DNA of 64,000 bases from Marivirga tractuosa DSM 4126. Its GTDB lineage: Bacteria; Bacteroidota; Bacteroidia; Cytophagales; Cyclobacteriaceae. Below the pieces are notes generated by a model that was not told where the DNA came from, did no database searches, and worked only from the letters and a program-made list of their open reading frames with translations. Both the position numbers and the translations under genes were made by a program. The DNA lies in the NCBI RefSeq assembly GCF_000183425.1, contig NC_014759.1, positions 4,331,001-4,395,000 on the forward strand. Reading direction: 5' to 3'. Within the stretch, counting starts at the first letter, position 1. Every line of letters starts with the position of its first letter. Shown piece by piece: positions 44,430 to 55,492 of the stretch.

Positions 44430-47400
44430 ATGAGTGATCAAAAAACATATTGGAAAGGAACTGAACAATTAACAAATGATCCTTCATTTGTTAAAAATGC
44501 GGAAAAGGAATTTCCTGAGTACTTGCCAATCAATGATAAAAAAGAGTCCAATGGAGGTAGTCCTTCCAGAAGAGATTTCTTGAAAATGATGGGGTTTGGT
44601 GTGGCTGCAGCTTCTTTAGCTGCTTGTGAAGCACCTGTAAGAAAAGCAATCCCTTATTTAAATAAACCTGTAGATGTTGATCCGGGTATCGCTAACTATT
44701 ATGCTTCTACCTATTCAGTAGGGGGTGATTATGCCAGCATTGTAGTAAAAACCCGTGAAGGAAGGCCAATCAAAATAGAAGGTAACAAGAACTCTTCTAT
44801 TACTCAAGGTGGTGTTAATGCTCAAGTGGAGGCTTCAGTACTTTCTTTATACGACCAAGAACGATTAAGAGGTCCTTTGAAAGAAGGCAAAAATGCAGAT
44901 TGGAAAACAATCGATAAAGAAATAACAGAGCAACTTCAGGCTATTAGCGATGCTGGAGGACAAATTAGAATTGTCTCTAATACAGTAAATTCACCTTCAA
45001 CTTTGAAAGCTATTCAGGAAATGGCTGATAAGTATGGTAATACAGAGCACGTTATGTATGATGCTATTTCTCAGCATGGTATGTTAATGGCTAATGAGAC
45101 AATGTTCGGAATTAAAGCTGTCCCTGCTTATGATTTCAGTAAAGCTAACACCATCGTAAGTTTTGGTGCTGATTTCTTAGGAACTTGGGTTTCTCCAATA
45201 GAACATACTAAACAATATAGTAAGACCAGAAAGGTAAATAGTGAGAACAAAAACATGTCTCGTCACTATCAGTTTGAGGCGAACCTTTCACTAACAGGTT
45301 CTAATGCTGATTATAGAACTCCAGTTAAACCTTCTCAAGAAGGATTAGCAGTAGCTGCTTTATATAATGAAGTAGCAAAAATGACTGGAAATTCTCCTAT
45401 CAACACTAATAAAGTAGAGATAGCGAATATTAGTAAAGCTGCAAAAGACTTAGTTTCTAATAAAGGTAAATCTTTAGTGGTTGCTGGTTCAAATGATACA
45501 GATATTCAGATATTAGTGAATGGTATCAATTCCATGTTAAACAATTATGGAACTACTGTTGACTTGAATCACTATTCAAATGCAAGAAAAGGAGATGATG
45601 CTTCTTTCAGTAAATTTGTAAATGAAGCTAAATCTGGAAATATTAAAGCGGTAATTTTCTATAATGCCAATCCAGTTTATGATTCAGGAATGGGAGAGGA
45701 GTTAAAAGCAGCTTTAGGAAAAGTTTCTTTGACAGTATCTACTTCTGATAGAAAAGATGAAACGGCTGATGTTGTTAAATATGTTGCGCCAGATCACCAC
45801 TTCTTGGAGTCATGGAATGATGCAGAGCCTAAAAAAGGACAGTTGAGCTTAACTCAGCCTACTATTTCTCCATTGTTCAAAACTCGTCAGGCTCAAGATA
45901 GCTTCATGACTTGGTCTGGAAACAAACAAGAATACTATAATTTCCTTAGAAAGAATTGGGAAGACAATCACTTCAGTGGTCAAGAACCAACATTCGATAT
46001 TTTCTGGGATAAAACTTTACATAATGGTGTATTCACCTATGAGGTAGAAAATAGTGATTTAACTGTTCAAAACGTAGATTTATCTGCTTGTGCAAACAGA
46101 ATCAACAAGAATTATAAGCCAGCTAACAATGGCCTAGAAGTTGTTTTCTATCAAAAAGTATCCATTGGAAACGGTTATCATGCAAACAATCCATGGTTGC
46201 AAGAATTACCGGATCCTATTTCAAAAGCCACGTGGGATAACTATGCTACTATTTCACAAAAGATGGCGAATGATTTAGGGATTAAAATATTTGAGGGTAA
46301 AACTTCTAAAATCAATTTAACTATCAATGGCCAAGCTATGGAAGTACCTGCTTTGGTGCAACCTGGTCAAGCTAACGGTACTATTGGTCTTGCACTAGGA
46401 TACGGTAGGAAAATGGCAGGTAAAGTGGCCAATGGAGTTGGATTTGATGTTTATCCGTTCTTAAGTCAGCTTAATGGCACGAAATCTTATGCTATAACGT
46501 CAGGTATTAGTGTTGATGGAACAGCTGGAAGCTATCAGTTGGCACAGACCCAAACGCACCAAACTTTCATGGGACGTGAGACTGTAATCCAGGAAGCTTT
46601 ATTAGAGGATTATAAAAAGAAGGGATGGGAGAGAGATTTCCAACCGCATATTGAAACAAGTAAAGGAAAAGTAAAGCCTTCTAAACTAACACTTTGGAAT
46701 GGTCATAAATACAATAACCATCATTGGGGATTAGCAATTGACTTGAACTCATGTACGGGCTGTGCGGCATGTACAATTGCATGTCAGTCTGAAAATAATA
46801 TTCCAGTTGTAGGTAAGGAAGAGGTAGTAATGAGAAGAGATATGCAGTGGATGCGTGTTGACCGTTACTACAGTTCAGATGCAGCACCAGATGATACTGC
46901 AGGTTTAGAAAAAGCTGCAGAAAATCCTGAAGTTACTTTCCAACCGATGATGTGTCAGCATTGTAATAATGCTCCTTGTGAAACTGTTTGTCCGGTTGCG
47001 GCCACAACTCACAGTACGGAAGGCTTAAACCAAATGACTTATAACAGATGTGTGGGTACAAGATATTGTGCAAACAACTGTCCTTATAAAGTAAGAAGAT
47101 TTAACTGGTTTAAATACCATGATAACACCAAGTTTGATAAAAATTCATCAATGAATAATGATCTTGGTAAAATGGTATTGAATCCTGATGTAACGGTTCG
47201 TTCTCGTGGAGTTATGGAGAAATGCTCTATGTGTGTTCAGAGAATTCAAGCTGGTAAATTGAAAGCTAAGAAAGAGAAAAGGCAATTAGAAGATAAAGAT
47301 GTTAACACAGCTTGTGCTTCAGCCTGTCCTTCTGATGCTATTGTTTTCGGTGACTTGAATAATCAGGACTCAGCTATTTCAAAATACTTGAAATTGAAAG

Positions 47401-47534
47401 AAAGAACTGATGAACCAATTAAAGAGGTGAATGAAGAACGCGCTTACCATGTATTGGAAGAATTGCGTGTAGCACCTAACGTTTGGTACATGACCAAAAT
47501 CAGAAATAAAGATAAAGTAAATACTAAGGCTTAA
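44430..47534 (+). CDS. actB: Alternative complex III subunit ActB, molybdopterin-like and iron-sulfur protein
   Basis: The protein has 1034 residues. It begins with a twin-arginine type signal (SRRDFLKMMGFGVAAASLAAC, also a lipobox). The first about 750 residues resemble molybdopterin oxidoreductases but without the cofactor ligands, as in other ActB1 domains. The C-terminal part (about 765-1000) carries four cysteine groups for iron-sulfur clusters: CTGCAACTIAC, CQHCNNAPCETVC, CVGTRYCANNC and CSMCVQ...CASAC. It would relay electrons from the quinol site in ActC to the ActA hemes at the periplasmic side. Confidence 0.95.
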   Translation: MSDQKTYWKGTEQLTNDPSFVKNAEKEFPEYLPINDKKESNGGSPSRRDFLKMMGFGVAAASLAACEAPVRKAIPYLNKPVDVDPGIANYYASTYSVGGDYASIVVKTREGRPIKIEGNKNSSITQGGVNAQVEASVLSLYDQERLRGPLKEGKNADWKTIDKEITEQLQAISDAGGQIRIVSNTVNSPSTLKAIQEMADKYGNTEHVMYDAISQHGMLMANETMFGIKAVPAYDFSKANTIVSFGADFLGTWVSPIEHTKQYSKTRKVNSENKNMSRHYQFEANLSLTGSNADYRTPVKPSQEGLAVAALYNEVAKMTGNSPINTNKVEIANISKAAKDLVSNKGKSLVVAGSNDTDIQILVNGINSMLNNYGTTVDLNHYSNARKGDDASFSKFVNEAKSGNIKAVIFYNANPVYDSGMGEELKAALGKVSLTVSTSDRKDETADVVKYVAPDHHFLESWNDAEPKKGQLSLTQPTISPLFKTRQAQDSFMTWSGNKQEYYNFLRKNWEDNHFSGQEPTFDIFWDKTLHNGVFTYEVENSDLTVQNVDLSACANRINKNYKPANNGLEVVFYQKVSIGNGYHANNPWLQELPDPISKATWDNYATISQKMANDLGIKIFEGKTSKINLTINGQAMEVPALVQPGQANGTIGLALGYGRKMAGKVANGVGFDVYPFLSQLNGTKSYAITSGISVDGTAGSYQLAQTQTHQTFMGRETVIQEALLEDYKKKGWERDFQPHIETSKGKVKPSKLTLWNGHKYNNHHWGLAIDLNSCTGCAACTIACQSENNIPVVGKEEVVMRRDMQWMRVDRYYSSDAAPDDTAGLEKAAENPEVTFQPMMCQHCNNAPCETVCPVAATTHSTEGLNQMTYNRCVGTRYCANNCPYKVRRFNWFKYHDNTKFDKNSSMNNDLGKMVLNPDVTVRSRGVMEKCSMCVQRIQAGKLKAKKEKRQLEDKDVNTACASACPSDAIVFGDLNNQDSAISKYLKLKERTDEPIKEVNEERAYHVLEELRVAPNVWYMTKIRNKDKVNTKA

Positions 47535-47552
47535 TTTAATAACTGTAGCAAT

Positions 47553-48926
47553 ATGGAAGTCACTTCACCTGTAAGAGAAGTATTAGTAACAGGAAATAAA
47601 ACGTATCATGATGTATCTCATGATATCTGTAGGCACGTAGAAGCCAAACCAAATCCAAAATGGTTGGCAGCAATGGCCGTTTCTTTAGGAGCATTTTTAA
47701 TCGGAGGCTACGCACTGGCTATCACCCTTTGGGATGGTATCGGTATGTGGGGTCTGAACAAAACTGTCGGATGGGCATGGGATATCACCAACTTTGTGTG
47801 GTGGGTAGGTATCGGTCACGCAGGAACATTGATTTCTGCTGTACTTTTGTTGTTCCGTCAGAAATGGAGAACTTCCATTAACAGAGCGGCAGAAGCAATG
47901 ACAATATTTGCCGTAATATGTGCATTATTGTTCCCATTGATTCACACAGGAAGACCTTGGTTAAGTTTCTACTGGTTCGTTCCAATTCCAAATACTTGGG
48001 GATCATTATGGGTTAACTTTAATTCTCCATTATTATGGGATTTCTTTGCGATCTCAACTTACTTTACAGTTTCCTTAGTATTCTGGTACATCGGTTTGAT
48101 TCCTGATTTTGCTACAATCAGAGATAGAGCTACCAATAAAATTTCTAAAGCAATTTATGGAGCTTTAAGTTTTGGATGGGATGGAGCTGCAAAAACATGG
48201 CAACGTTATGAAACCGTTTCTTTAGTTTTAGCAGGTCTTGCTACTCCACTTGTACTTTCAGTACACACTATTGTATCCATGGACTTTGCAACCTCAGTTA
48301 TTCCTGGATGGCACACCACCATTTTCCCTCCTTATTTTGTGGCTGGTGCAATATTCTCAGGATTTGCGATGGTACTAACCTTAATGTTGGTAACTAGAAA
48401 AGTCTATAATCTAGAGGACTACATAACCATTAACCATATTGAATTGATGAACATCATCATCATGATAACAGGTTCAATTGTAGGGGTTGCCTACATTACT
48501 GAGTTATTCATGGCATGGTATTCTGGTGTACAGTATGAGCAATATGCATTTTTAAATAGAGCAACCGGTCCTTATTGGTGGGCATATTGGGCAATGATGA
48601 CATGTAATGTGATTTCGCCTCAATTATTCTGGTTCAAGAAAATTAGAACAAGTTTATGGGCTACTTTCATTTTATCTATAGTGGTAAATATTGGAATGTG
48701 GTTTGAAAGATTTGTAATTATAGTGACTTCTCTGCATAGAGATTATTTACCATCAAGTTGGGCAATGTTTAGCCCTACTATTTATGATATGGGTATCTAT
48801 CTATTCAGTTTTGGTTTATTCTTTACACTGTTCTTCTCTTTTGCTAAATTCTTCCCAGTGATTAATATGGCAGAAGTAAAGTCAGTATTGAAATCTAGTT
48901 CAGGTGAAATTGAAAACAAAAAATAA
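47553..48926 (+). CDS. actC: Alternative complex III subunit ActC, NrfD/PsrC-like
   Basis: The 457-residue membrane protein has about ten helices. Segments such as [33 protein letters not shown] and [44 protein letters not shown] are family signatures. It binds and oxidises menaquinol and may help move protons. It lies 18 bases after actB. Confidence 0.95.
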   Translation: MEVTSPVREVLVTGNKTYHDVSHDICRHVEAKPNPKWLAAMAVSLGAFLIGGYALAITLWDGIGMWGLNKTVGWAWDITNFVWWVGIGHAGTLISAVLLLFRQKWRTSINRAAEAMTIFAVICALLFPLIHTGRPWLSFYWFVPIPNTWGSLWVNFNSPLLWDFFAISTYFTVSLVFWYIGLIPDFATIRDRATNKISKAIYGALSFGWDGAAKTWQRYETVSLVLAGLATPLVLSVHTIVSMDFATSVIPGWHTTIFPPYFVAGAIFSGFAMVLTLMLVTRKVYNLEDYITINHIELMNIIIMITGSIVGVAYITELFMAWYSGVQYEQYAFLNRATGPYWWAYWAMMTCNVISPQLFWFKKIRTSLWATFILSIVVNIGMWFERFVIIVTSLHRDYLPSSWAMFSPTIYDMGIYLFSFGLFFTLFFSFAKFFPVINMAEVKSVLKSSSGEIENKK

Positions 48927-48928
48927 TT

Positions 48929-49453
48929 ATGGAAAGCGGTAAAAACTTTATCGTAGGGATTTTTGATGACGAGTCAGTACTTTTAAGTGCAGTCAAAAAA
49001 GTCCGTGGAAGCGATGTAAAAATTCATGAATGTTATACTCCATATCCAGTGCATGGGTTGGACGATGAATTGGGCTATAAGCGTTCCAGAATTTCCATAG
49101 CTGCTTTTATGTTTGGTATCACTGGAACCTGTTTGGCTTTCCTAATGATGATATACATGATGGGAATTGATTGGCCCATGATTATAGGTGGTAAAGATCA
49201 CATAGCTATCCCTTCTTTTGTGCCAGTTGGCTTTGAGGTAACTGTTTTATTAGCTGCTTTAGGCATGGTAGGTACTTTTTTCGTGATAAGTAATCTTAAG
49301 CCTTATGGAAAACCAAGAATTTATGATATTCGAAGTACAGATGATAAGCATGTTATGGCAATTGATTTGGCTAAGAATAAAAAGTCTACAGACGAATTAA
49401 GTTCTATCTTGAAAGAATCAGGTGCTGTGGAAATTAATGAAAAGAAATTTTAA
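48929..49453 (+). CDS. actD: Alternative complex III subunit ActD (DUF3341)
   Basis: The protein has 174 residues. An N-terminal soluble domain (FIVGIFDDESVLLSAVKKVRGSDVKIHECYTPYPVHGLD) is followed by two membrane helices (about 58-80 and 100-125). This is the usual layout of ActD, a structural subunit. It starts two bases after the actC stop. Confidence 0.92.
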   Translation: MESGKNFIVGIFDDESVLLSAVKKVRGSDVKIHECYTPYPVHGLDDELGYKRSRISIAAFMFGITGTCLAFLMMIYMMGIDWPMIIGGKDHIAIPSFVPVGFEVTVLLAALGMVGTFFVISNLKPYGKPRIYDIRSTDDKHVMAIDLAKNKKSTDELSSILKESGAVEINEKKF

Positions 49454-49466
49454 GTTGAATTATCAA

Positions 49467-50111
49467 ATGATGACTACAAATAAAATATTTCAAATCTTAT
49501 TTTTCGGCTTCCTTACAGTGTTGGTTGTTTCGTGTAAGCCAGGAAAAGATAATCCAGGAACGGAATATGCACCCAATATGTATCATGCTGTTTCTTATGA
49601 GCCTTTGACACAGATTACGGAGAAGGATGCTGGTGCTTGGGTTTCTTCTGATGAGGATGAATATGGTGAGTATTATAACTCAAATCCTAATAATCCTTTT
49701 GGAATGACCATGAGAGAGCCAGCTAAAAATACAGTTCCAAGAAATGAAAATGGCATGTTACCTTATAGATTGCCTAAAGATAGCGTGGAATTAGCAGCCA
49801 GAACTTTAAAAAATCCTTTGCCTGACACCAATGAGATATTAGAAGAAGGTAAAGTACTTTATACAAAATATTGTACGCATTGTCACGGTGAAAATGGTGG
49901 TGGATCTATGGATGAAACTGCTAAAGTAGGCAAAGTTTACCAAGGTGTTCCATCTTATAGTGCTGGTGCTACTTCTCAATTATCAGAGGGTCATATTTTT
50001 CACGTGATTACGCATGGTATTAGAAGAATGGGAGCGCATGGTTCTCAGGTGCAACAAGAGGACAGATGGAAAATTGTACGTTATGTACAAACTTTACAAA
50101 AACAAGATTAA
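49467..50111 (+). CDS. actE: Alternative complex III subunit ActE, monoheme cytochrome c
   Basis: The protein has 214 residues. The ATG at 49467 begins a lipoprotein signal (MMTTNKIFQILFFGFLTVLVVSC). The cytochrome domain has CTHCHG (about residues 140-145) and a Met (RRMGAHG) as likely sixth ligand. It follows actD after 13 bases. A longer frame from a non-ATG codon at 49422 would overlap actD and hide the lipobox, so I reject it. Confidence 0.92.
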   Translation: MMTTNKIFQILFFGFLTVLVVSCKPGKDNPGTEYAPNMYHAVSYEPLTQITEKDAGAWVSSDEDEYGEYYNSNPNNPFGMTMREPAKNTVPRNENGMLPYRLPKDSVELAARTLKNPLPDTNEILEEGKVLYTKYCTHCHGENGGGSMDETAKVGKVYQGVPSYSAGATSQLSEGHIFHVITHGIRRMGAHGSQVQQEDRWKIVRYVQTLQKQD

Positions 50112-50136
50112 TAAAACAGTTTTAAGATAATTTATC

Positions 50137-51453
50137 ATGGCTGAAGAACAATTTCAATTTACTCCAAAAGCAAAAAAGAGACTATCTATTTTAGCTATTG
50201 TAGGTGTCGTTTTACTTATATTAGGTATTTTTTCTGCAAGCTCTAATTCCCATGCTGATGAAGCAAGTCATGGTGAACAGACTGAACAAGTAGCGGAAAG
50301 TCATGGAGAGGAAGCACATGCGACTGAAGAGCATGCAGGAGAAGAAGGACATGGATACCACTGGTCGAAAAGAATATTTGCTAACCTATGGATCAACAAT
50401 ATGTATTTTGTTGGTTTAGCCTTATTAGGGGTTTTCTTTGTGGCAATTCAATACGTTTCACAAGCCGGTTGGTCAGCAGCTTTAATACGAATCCCAATGT
50501 CTTTTGGTAATTGGTTACCAATTGGAGGTATATTAACTTTAGCTATCTTTCTTTTAGGTGGTCATGATATTTTCCATTGGACACATGAATATCTTTATGA
50601 TGTAAATGATCCGCGTTATGATGCTATCATTGCAGGTAAGGAAGGTTATCTAAATACGCCTTTCTTTTTAGCAAGAATGGTAGTTTACTTTGTGGTATGG
50701 TATTTAATGTTTAGATGGATTCAGAAGAAGTCTTTAGAAGAAGATTTAAATGGTAGTTCTGATTACTATTTTAAATTAAGAGGCATTTCTGCAGGATTCA
50801 TTGTTTTCTTTGCAGTTACATCTTCTACTTCTGCTTGGGATTGGATTTTATCAGTCGATACTCACTGGTTCTCTACTATGTTCGGATGGTATGTATTCGC
50901 TTCATGGTGGGTAACAGCTTTAGCCGCCATTACATTAATCACTGTAATTTTGAAAGAACAAGGTTATTTGAAAATTGTAAACACTGGAGTTTTACATGAC
51001 TTAGGTAAATTTGTTTTTGCATTCTCTATTTTCTGGACATATATCTGGTTCTCTCAGTTCATGTTAATCTATTATTCTAACATTCCAGAGGAAACTGTTT
51101 ATTTCATTGAGAGACTTTCAAGTGATCATTATAGCATAGTATTTTTTGTTAACTTGATATTAAACTTTTTCTTTCCATTCTTGGTTTTCATGCCAAGAGA
51201 TTCAAAAAGACATACAGTTTTCTTGAAAATCGTTACAATCGTTGTTTTAATTGGTCATTGGTTTGATTTTTATTTAATGATTACACCAGGTGTTTTGAAA
51301 GAGAATGGAGGTTTTGGATTACTTGAAATTGGTATGGCAATAATTTTCGGAGTGGCCTTCTTATTTGTAGCTCTTACGGGCTTATCTAAAAAGCCATTGA
51401 TTGCTAAGAATCATCCAATGTTGAAAGAAGCAGAACATCATCACGTATTTTAA
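50137..51453 (+). CDS. actF: Alternative complex III subunit ActF, NrfD-like
   Basis: The protein has 438 residues with about ten membrane helices. The region after helix one is rich in His and Glu (SHADEASHGEQTEQVAESHG, about 37-73), an odd low-complexity loop that may bind metal. Family-like segments are WINNMYFVGLALLGVFF, TSSTSAWDWILSVDTHWFSTMFGWYVFASWWVTALA and NFFFPFLVFMPRDSKR. It pairs with ActC in the membrane part of the complex. Confidence 0.93.
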   Translation: MAEEQFQFTPKAKKRLSILAIVGVVLLILGIFSASSNSHADEASHGEQTEQVAESHGEEAHATEEHAGEEGHGYHWSKRIFANLWINNMYFVGLALLGVFFVAIQYVSQAGWSAALIRIPMSFGNWLPIGGILTLAIFLLGGHDIFHWTHEYLYDVNDPRYDAIIAGKEGYLNTPFFLARMVVYFVVWYLMFRWIQKKSLEEDLNGSSDYYFKLRGISAGFIVFFAVTSSTSAWDWILSVDTHWFSTMFGWYVFASWWVTALAAITLITVILKEQGYLKIVNTGVLHDLGKFVFAFSIFWTYIWFSQFMLIYYSNIPEETVYFIERLSSDHYSIVFFVNLILNFFFPFLVFMPRDSKRHTVFLKIVTIVVLIGHWFDFYLMITPGVLKENGGFGLLEIGMAIIFGVAFLFVALTGLSKKPLIAKNHPMLKEAEHHHVF

Positions 51454-51477
51454 TTTAATTAAGTAACAGCAATATAT

Positions 51478-52524
51478 ATGTTCAATTTAGCTATAGGTTT
51501 AGGAGTAGTACTTTTACTGGCAATTTTGTTCTTGATCTTTAGGATTTCCTCTTTGATAAGCGTAGCCAAAGGAAATACCAATAAGATTGCGACTAGTTCC
51601 AATAAAATAAATGGAGCTTTATTTATGCTCTTCTTAATAGGAGGGGGCTTCTTATTTTTCTGGTATTCAATTAAGGAGTTTGATAATTATAATTTACCAG
51701 TTGCCTCAGAACATGGTTCCGAATATGAATTTATGTTTTGGATTACAATGGCAGTAACAGGTGTTGTATTTGTTTTAACTCAAATTTTATTGTTTTATTT
51801 CTCTTGGAAATATCAATATAAGGAAGATTCTAAAGCACTTTTCTACCCTGAAAACAACAAATTAGAAGTAGTTTGGACATTTGTACCAGCTGTTGTTCTA
51901 GCAATCTTAGTATTTACAGGTTGGAGAGTATGGACAGATATTACAGCACCAGCTCCTGAAAATACAAATAACATTGAAATCATGGGTTACCAATTTGCTT
52001 GGGGTGTTCGTTACCCTGGTTTAGATGGTGAACTAGGTAATTCTGATTATAGAGAAATTGATGCGACTAATAACTTTGGTATCGATTTTAATGATAAAGC
52101 AGCTTATGATGATTTCATTCCTCGTGAAATGCATATCCCTAAGGGAGAGCCTGTAACTTTTAACATCAGAGCAAGAGATGTTTTACATAGTGTGTTCGCA
52201 CCTCATTTCAGATTAAAAATGGATGCAGTGCCTGGTATGCCAACATCATTTACTTTTACGGCTACCAAAACAACTGAAGAAATGAGAGAGGAATTGAATG
52301 ATCCTGAATTCAATTATGAAATTGCTTGTACTGAAATATGTGGAAGAGGTCATTATTCTATGAAATTAACTTTAATAGTAGATGAGCCCGAAGAATATAG
52401 AGAATGGTATGCTGAACAAGAGTCATTCTTGAAAAGGAATCCTGAGTACTTAACAAAAGTTCCAAATGACTTAAAAGAAGTGGCACTTTTGAAAACAGGA
52501 ATTGATAACAAAGAGTTAGACTAA
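51478..52524 (+). CDS. coxB: Cytochrome c oxidase subunit II
   Basis: The protein has 348 residues. Membrane helices lie near 1-22, 42-62 and 77-105. A periplasmic cupredoxin-like domain carries the binuclear CuA site: DVLHSVFAPHF (His) and CTEICGRGHYSM (two Cys, His, Met). It receives electrons from cytochrome c or from alternative complex III. No fused cytochrome c domain is present, so the enzyme is aa3 and not caa3. Confidence 0.95.
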   Translation: MFNLAIGLGVVLLLAILFLIFRISSLISVAKGNTNKIATSSNKINGALFMLFLIGGGFLFFWYSIKEFDNYNLPVASEHGSEYEFMFWITMAVTGVVFVLTQILLFYFSWKYQYKEDSKALFYPENNKLEVVWTFVPAVVLAILVFTGWRVWTDITAPAPENTNNIEIMGYQFAWGVRYPGLDGELGNSDYREIDATNNFGIDFNDKAAYDDFIPREMHIPKGEPVTFNIRARDVLHSVFAPHFRLKMDAVPGMPTSFTFTATKTTEEMREELNDPEFNYEIACTEICGRGHYSMKLTLIVDEPEEYREWYAEQESFLKRNPEYLTKVPNDLKEVALLKTGIDNKELD

Positions 52525-52542
52525 AAATTAAATCATAAAGTT

Positions 52543-54411
52543 ATGTCAACAGCGGCAGAAGTAAATATAGATCAGGATGTTCACCACGATGAGCATCACG
52601 ATCACGAACAAAGCTTTATTTCAAAATATATTTTCACTACTGATCATAAAATGATTGGTAAGCAATTCTTGGTTACGGGGATAATGTGGGGATTGATAGG
52701 TGTAGGAATGTCAGTAATCTTCCGTCTCCAATTAGGATTTCCTGAAATGGATTTAGGATGGTTAAGACCTTTATTAGGAGGTTGGATTTCTGAACAAGGA
52801 AAATTAGATCCTGAGTTCTACCTTGCACTAGTTACCATGCATGGTACTATTATGGTATTCTTTGTTTTGACTGCAGGTCTAAGTGGTACTTTCAGTAACT
52901 ATTTGATTCCATTGCAGATTGGTGCCCGAGATATGGCATCAGGATTTATGAATATGTTATCATACTGGTTCTTTTTTGCATCAAGTGTGGTAATGATGAC
53001 TTCAATCTTTATTGAAACTGGTCCTGCCGCAGGTGGATGGGTTGTTTATCCACCATTAAGTGCTTTACCACAAGCTATTCAGGGTTCAGGTCTTGGAATG
53101 ACTTTATGGCTAGTTGCAATGGTATTCTTTATTGTTTCAATGTTATTAGGTGGTATTAACTACATCACTACTGTAATTAATTTGAGAACTGAAGGAATGT
53201 CATTTTCTAGATTGCCATTAACAATTTGGGCATTCTTCTTAACTGCAGTAATAGGTTTATTATCATTCCCAGTTTTATTTGCTGCAGCTTTATTATTAGT
53301 ATTTGATAGAAGTTTTGGTACCTCTTTCTACTTATCTGATATCTACATTGGTGGTGAGGCATTGCCAAATATGGGAGGAAGTCCTATTTTATATCAGCAC
53401 TTGTTCTGGTTCTTAGGTCACCCTGAAGTTTATATTGTATTATTACCTGCTTTGGGTATTACATCTGAGGTTATTGCTACCAATTCAAGAAAACCGATTT
53501 TTGGTTACAGAGCAATGATTGGTTCTATGTTAGGAATTACAGTTCTTTCATTCGTTGTGTGGGCTCACCACATGTTCGTTTCAGGATTGAATCCATTCTT
53601 AGGTTCAGTTTTCATGTTCTTAACATTAATTATTGCAATTCCGTCAGCAGTTAAAGTGTTTAACTATTTAACGACACTATGGAAAGGTAATATCATATTT
53701 ACACCAGCCACATTGTTTTCCATTGGTTTGGTTTCATTCTTTATTTCCGGTGGGTTAACAGGTATTTTCTTAGGAAACTCTGTGATTGATATTCAATTAC
53801 ACGATACTTATTTCGTGGTTGCCCACTTCCACTTGGTAATGGGTAGTTTATCGATCTTCGGTTTACTAGCTGGTGTTTATCACTGGTTCCCTAAGATGTT
53901 CGGTAGAATGATGGATGAAAAATTAGGACATATTCACTTCTGGATGACTTTCATTGGGGTTTATATGATTTTCTTCCCTATGCACTATATTGGTATTGCA
54001 GGTTTCCCAAGAAGATATTACTCTTGGACTAATTTTGATGCTTTCAGTAGCTATACTGATTTGAATATGTTTGTGTCTATAGCAGCTTTCGTAACTGTTG
54101 CGGCTCAGTTTTTATTCTTATTTAACTTCTTCTACTCAATGTATAGAGGAAAGAAAGCGCCTCAGAATCCATGGAGATCAAATACGTTAGAGTGGACAGC
54201 TCCAATCGAGCCTGGTCACGGAAACTGGCCTGGAGAGATTCCGAAAGTGTACAGATGGCCGTATGACTACAGTAAGCCTGGTGCTAAAGAGGATTTCATT
54301 CCGCAGCACATTCCATTGTCGCAAACTCCTGAGTCTAATTTAGATCACGAAGTAGAATTAGCGAAAAAAGAGGTTGTTGATAAAACAGCTGATGCAAAAT
54401 CAGAGGCATAA
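52543..54411 (+). CDS. coxA: Cytochrome c oxidase subunit I
   Basis: The protein has 622 residues with twelve core helices and extra ends. An early heme a ligand is in TMHGTIMVFF. CuB residues are in FLGHPEVYIVLLPA (cross-linked His-Tyr pair and D-channel Glu, A1 type) and WAHHMFV. The heme a and a3 ligands are in HDTYFVVAHFHLVMG. It reduces O2 to water and pumps protons. The gene overlaps ctaA by 20 bases at its end. Confidence 0.97.
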   Translation: MSTAAEVNIDQDVHHDEHHDHEQSFISKYIFTTDHKMIGKQFLVTGIMWGLIGVGMSVIFRLQLGFPEMDLGWLRPLLGGWISEQGKLDPEFYLALVTMHGTIMVFFVLTAGLSGTFSNYLIPLQIGARDMASGFMNMLSYWFFFASSVVMMTSIFIETGPAAGGWVVYPPLSALPQAIQGSGLGMTLWLVAMVFFIVSMLLGGINYITTVINLRTEGMSFSRLPLTIWAFFLTAVIGLLSFPVLFAAALLLVFDRSFGTSFYLSDIYIGGEALPNMGGSPILYQHLFWFLGHPEVYIVLLPALGITSEVIATNSRKPIFGYRAMIGSMLGITVLSFVVWAHHMFVSGLNPFLGSVFMFLTLIIAIPSAVKVFNYLTTLWKGNIIFTPATLFSIGLVSFFISGGLTGIFLGNSVIDIQLHDTYFVVAHFHLVMGSLSIFGLLAGVYHWFPKMFGRMMDEKLGHIHFWMTFIGVYMIFFPMHYIGIAGFPRRYYSWTNFDAFSSYTDLNMFVSIAAFVTVAAQFLFLFNFFYSMYRGKKAPQNPWRSNTLEWTAPIEPGHGNWPGEIPKVYRWPYDYSKPGAKEDFIPQHIPLSQTPESNLDHEVELAKKEVVDKTADAKSEA

Positions 54412-55492
54412 TAAATCATTTAAAATAAGCAGCTATTACCGTAATTTAGTTACAGTTACGGTAGTAGCTGTTTATCTTTTGATACTTGCTGGCGGTATTG
54501 TAAGAAGTACAGGTTCTGGCATGGGTTGTCCTGACTGGCCTAAGTGTTTTGGTCAATGGGTTCCACCTACTTCAGCGGAAGAGTTGCCTGAAGATTATCA
54601 AGACTTTTATGCTGAGTATAGACATCAAAAGAATATCAAATTTGCGAAGTACTTAGATGTTTTTGGATATTCCGAAATTGGAAAAGCCATTTTGGAAGAT
54701 GAATCTATTAAGGAAGAAGCAGCTTTTAATGCTTCTAAAACTTGGACAGAATACGTAAACAGACTTCTAGGAGCTGTGGTAGGTTTTTTGATTATTTTAT
54801 GTGTGGTAGGTGCTGTATACTATATAAAGAAATCAAAAACAATATTCATCTTAGCTTTTTCATCATTGGTATTAGTACTTATTCAAGGTTGGATTGGCTC
54901 AGTTGTAGTTTCTACTAATTTGCTTTCTTGGTTAATTACTGTTCATATGGTATTAGCTTTAGTGATTTTAGCTGTTCTTACAGCATTATATTTTGTGGTG
55001 CATCGCAAAGAAGATCAGAAGGAAATGCAATTTATAGAGCATAATAAGCTTACCTACGTATTAGTGGTGGCTATGATCATGATTCTGGTGCAAATAGTAT
55101 TAGGGACTCAGGTTAGAGAATCTTTGGATATAGTAGCTAGTAGATTAGGAGACGCTTTAAGAGGAAGCTGGATTGAAGGTTTAGGAATTGAATTTTATAT
55201 TCATCGTTCTTTTTCAATTGCAATTGCAATTATTCACATTTATCTTTTGTTTAAGTTTTACAAATTAAAAGATGAGTTAAAGAAAATCTACACCAATGTT
55301 AAGGTTTTAATGAGTCTTATAGTATTAGAGATTTTATCCGGGACTATAATGGCTTATTTTGCGATTCCATTTTGGGCGCAACCAATTCATTTGGTTTTAG
55401 GAAGTATGATTTTTGGGGCACAGTTTTATATATTTTTGCAAGTAGTTTATACTACTCAAAAGACAAATAAAAAGGAGTATGCAATATCCTGA
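54392..55492 (+). CDS. ctaA: Heme A synthase (CtaA/Cox15)
   Basis: The protein has 366 residues from the ATG at 54392, which lies inside coxA. About eight membrane helices are seen. Family motifs are GGIVRSTGSGMGCPDWPKCFGQWVPP, TWTEYVNRLLGAVVG, QGWIGSVVVSTNLLSWLITVHMVLAL and GTQVRE. It oxidises the C8 methyl of heme O to make heme A. Coupling to coxA and ctaB ensures supply of the cofactor. Confidence 0.93.
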   Translation: MQNQRHNKSFKISSYYRNLVTVTVVAVYLLILAGGIVRSTGSGMGCPDWPKCFGQWVPPTSAEELPEDYQDFYAEYRHQKNIKFAKYLDVFGYSEIGKAILEDESIKEEAAFNASKTWTEYVNRLLGAVVGFLIILCVVGAVYYIKKSKTIFILAFSSLVLVLIQGWIGSVVVSTNLLSWLITVHMVLALVILAVLTALYFVVHRKEDQKEMQFIEHNKLTYVLVVAMIMILVQIVLGTQVRESLDIVASRLGDALRGSWIEGLGIEFYIHRSFSIAIAIIHIYLLFKFYKLKDELKKIYTNVKVLMSLIVLEILSGTIMAYFAIPFWAQPIHLVLGSMIFGAQFYIFLQVVYTTQKTNKKEYAIS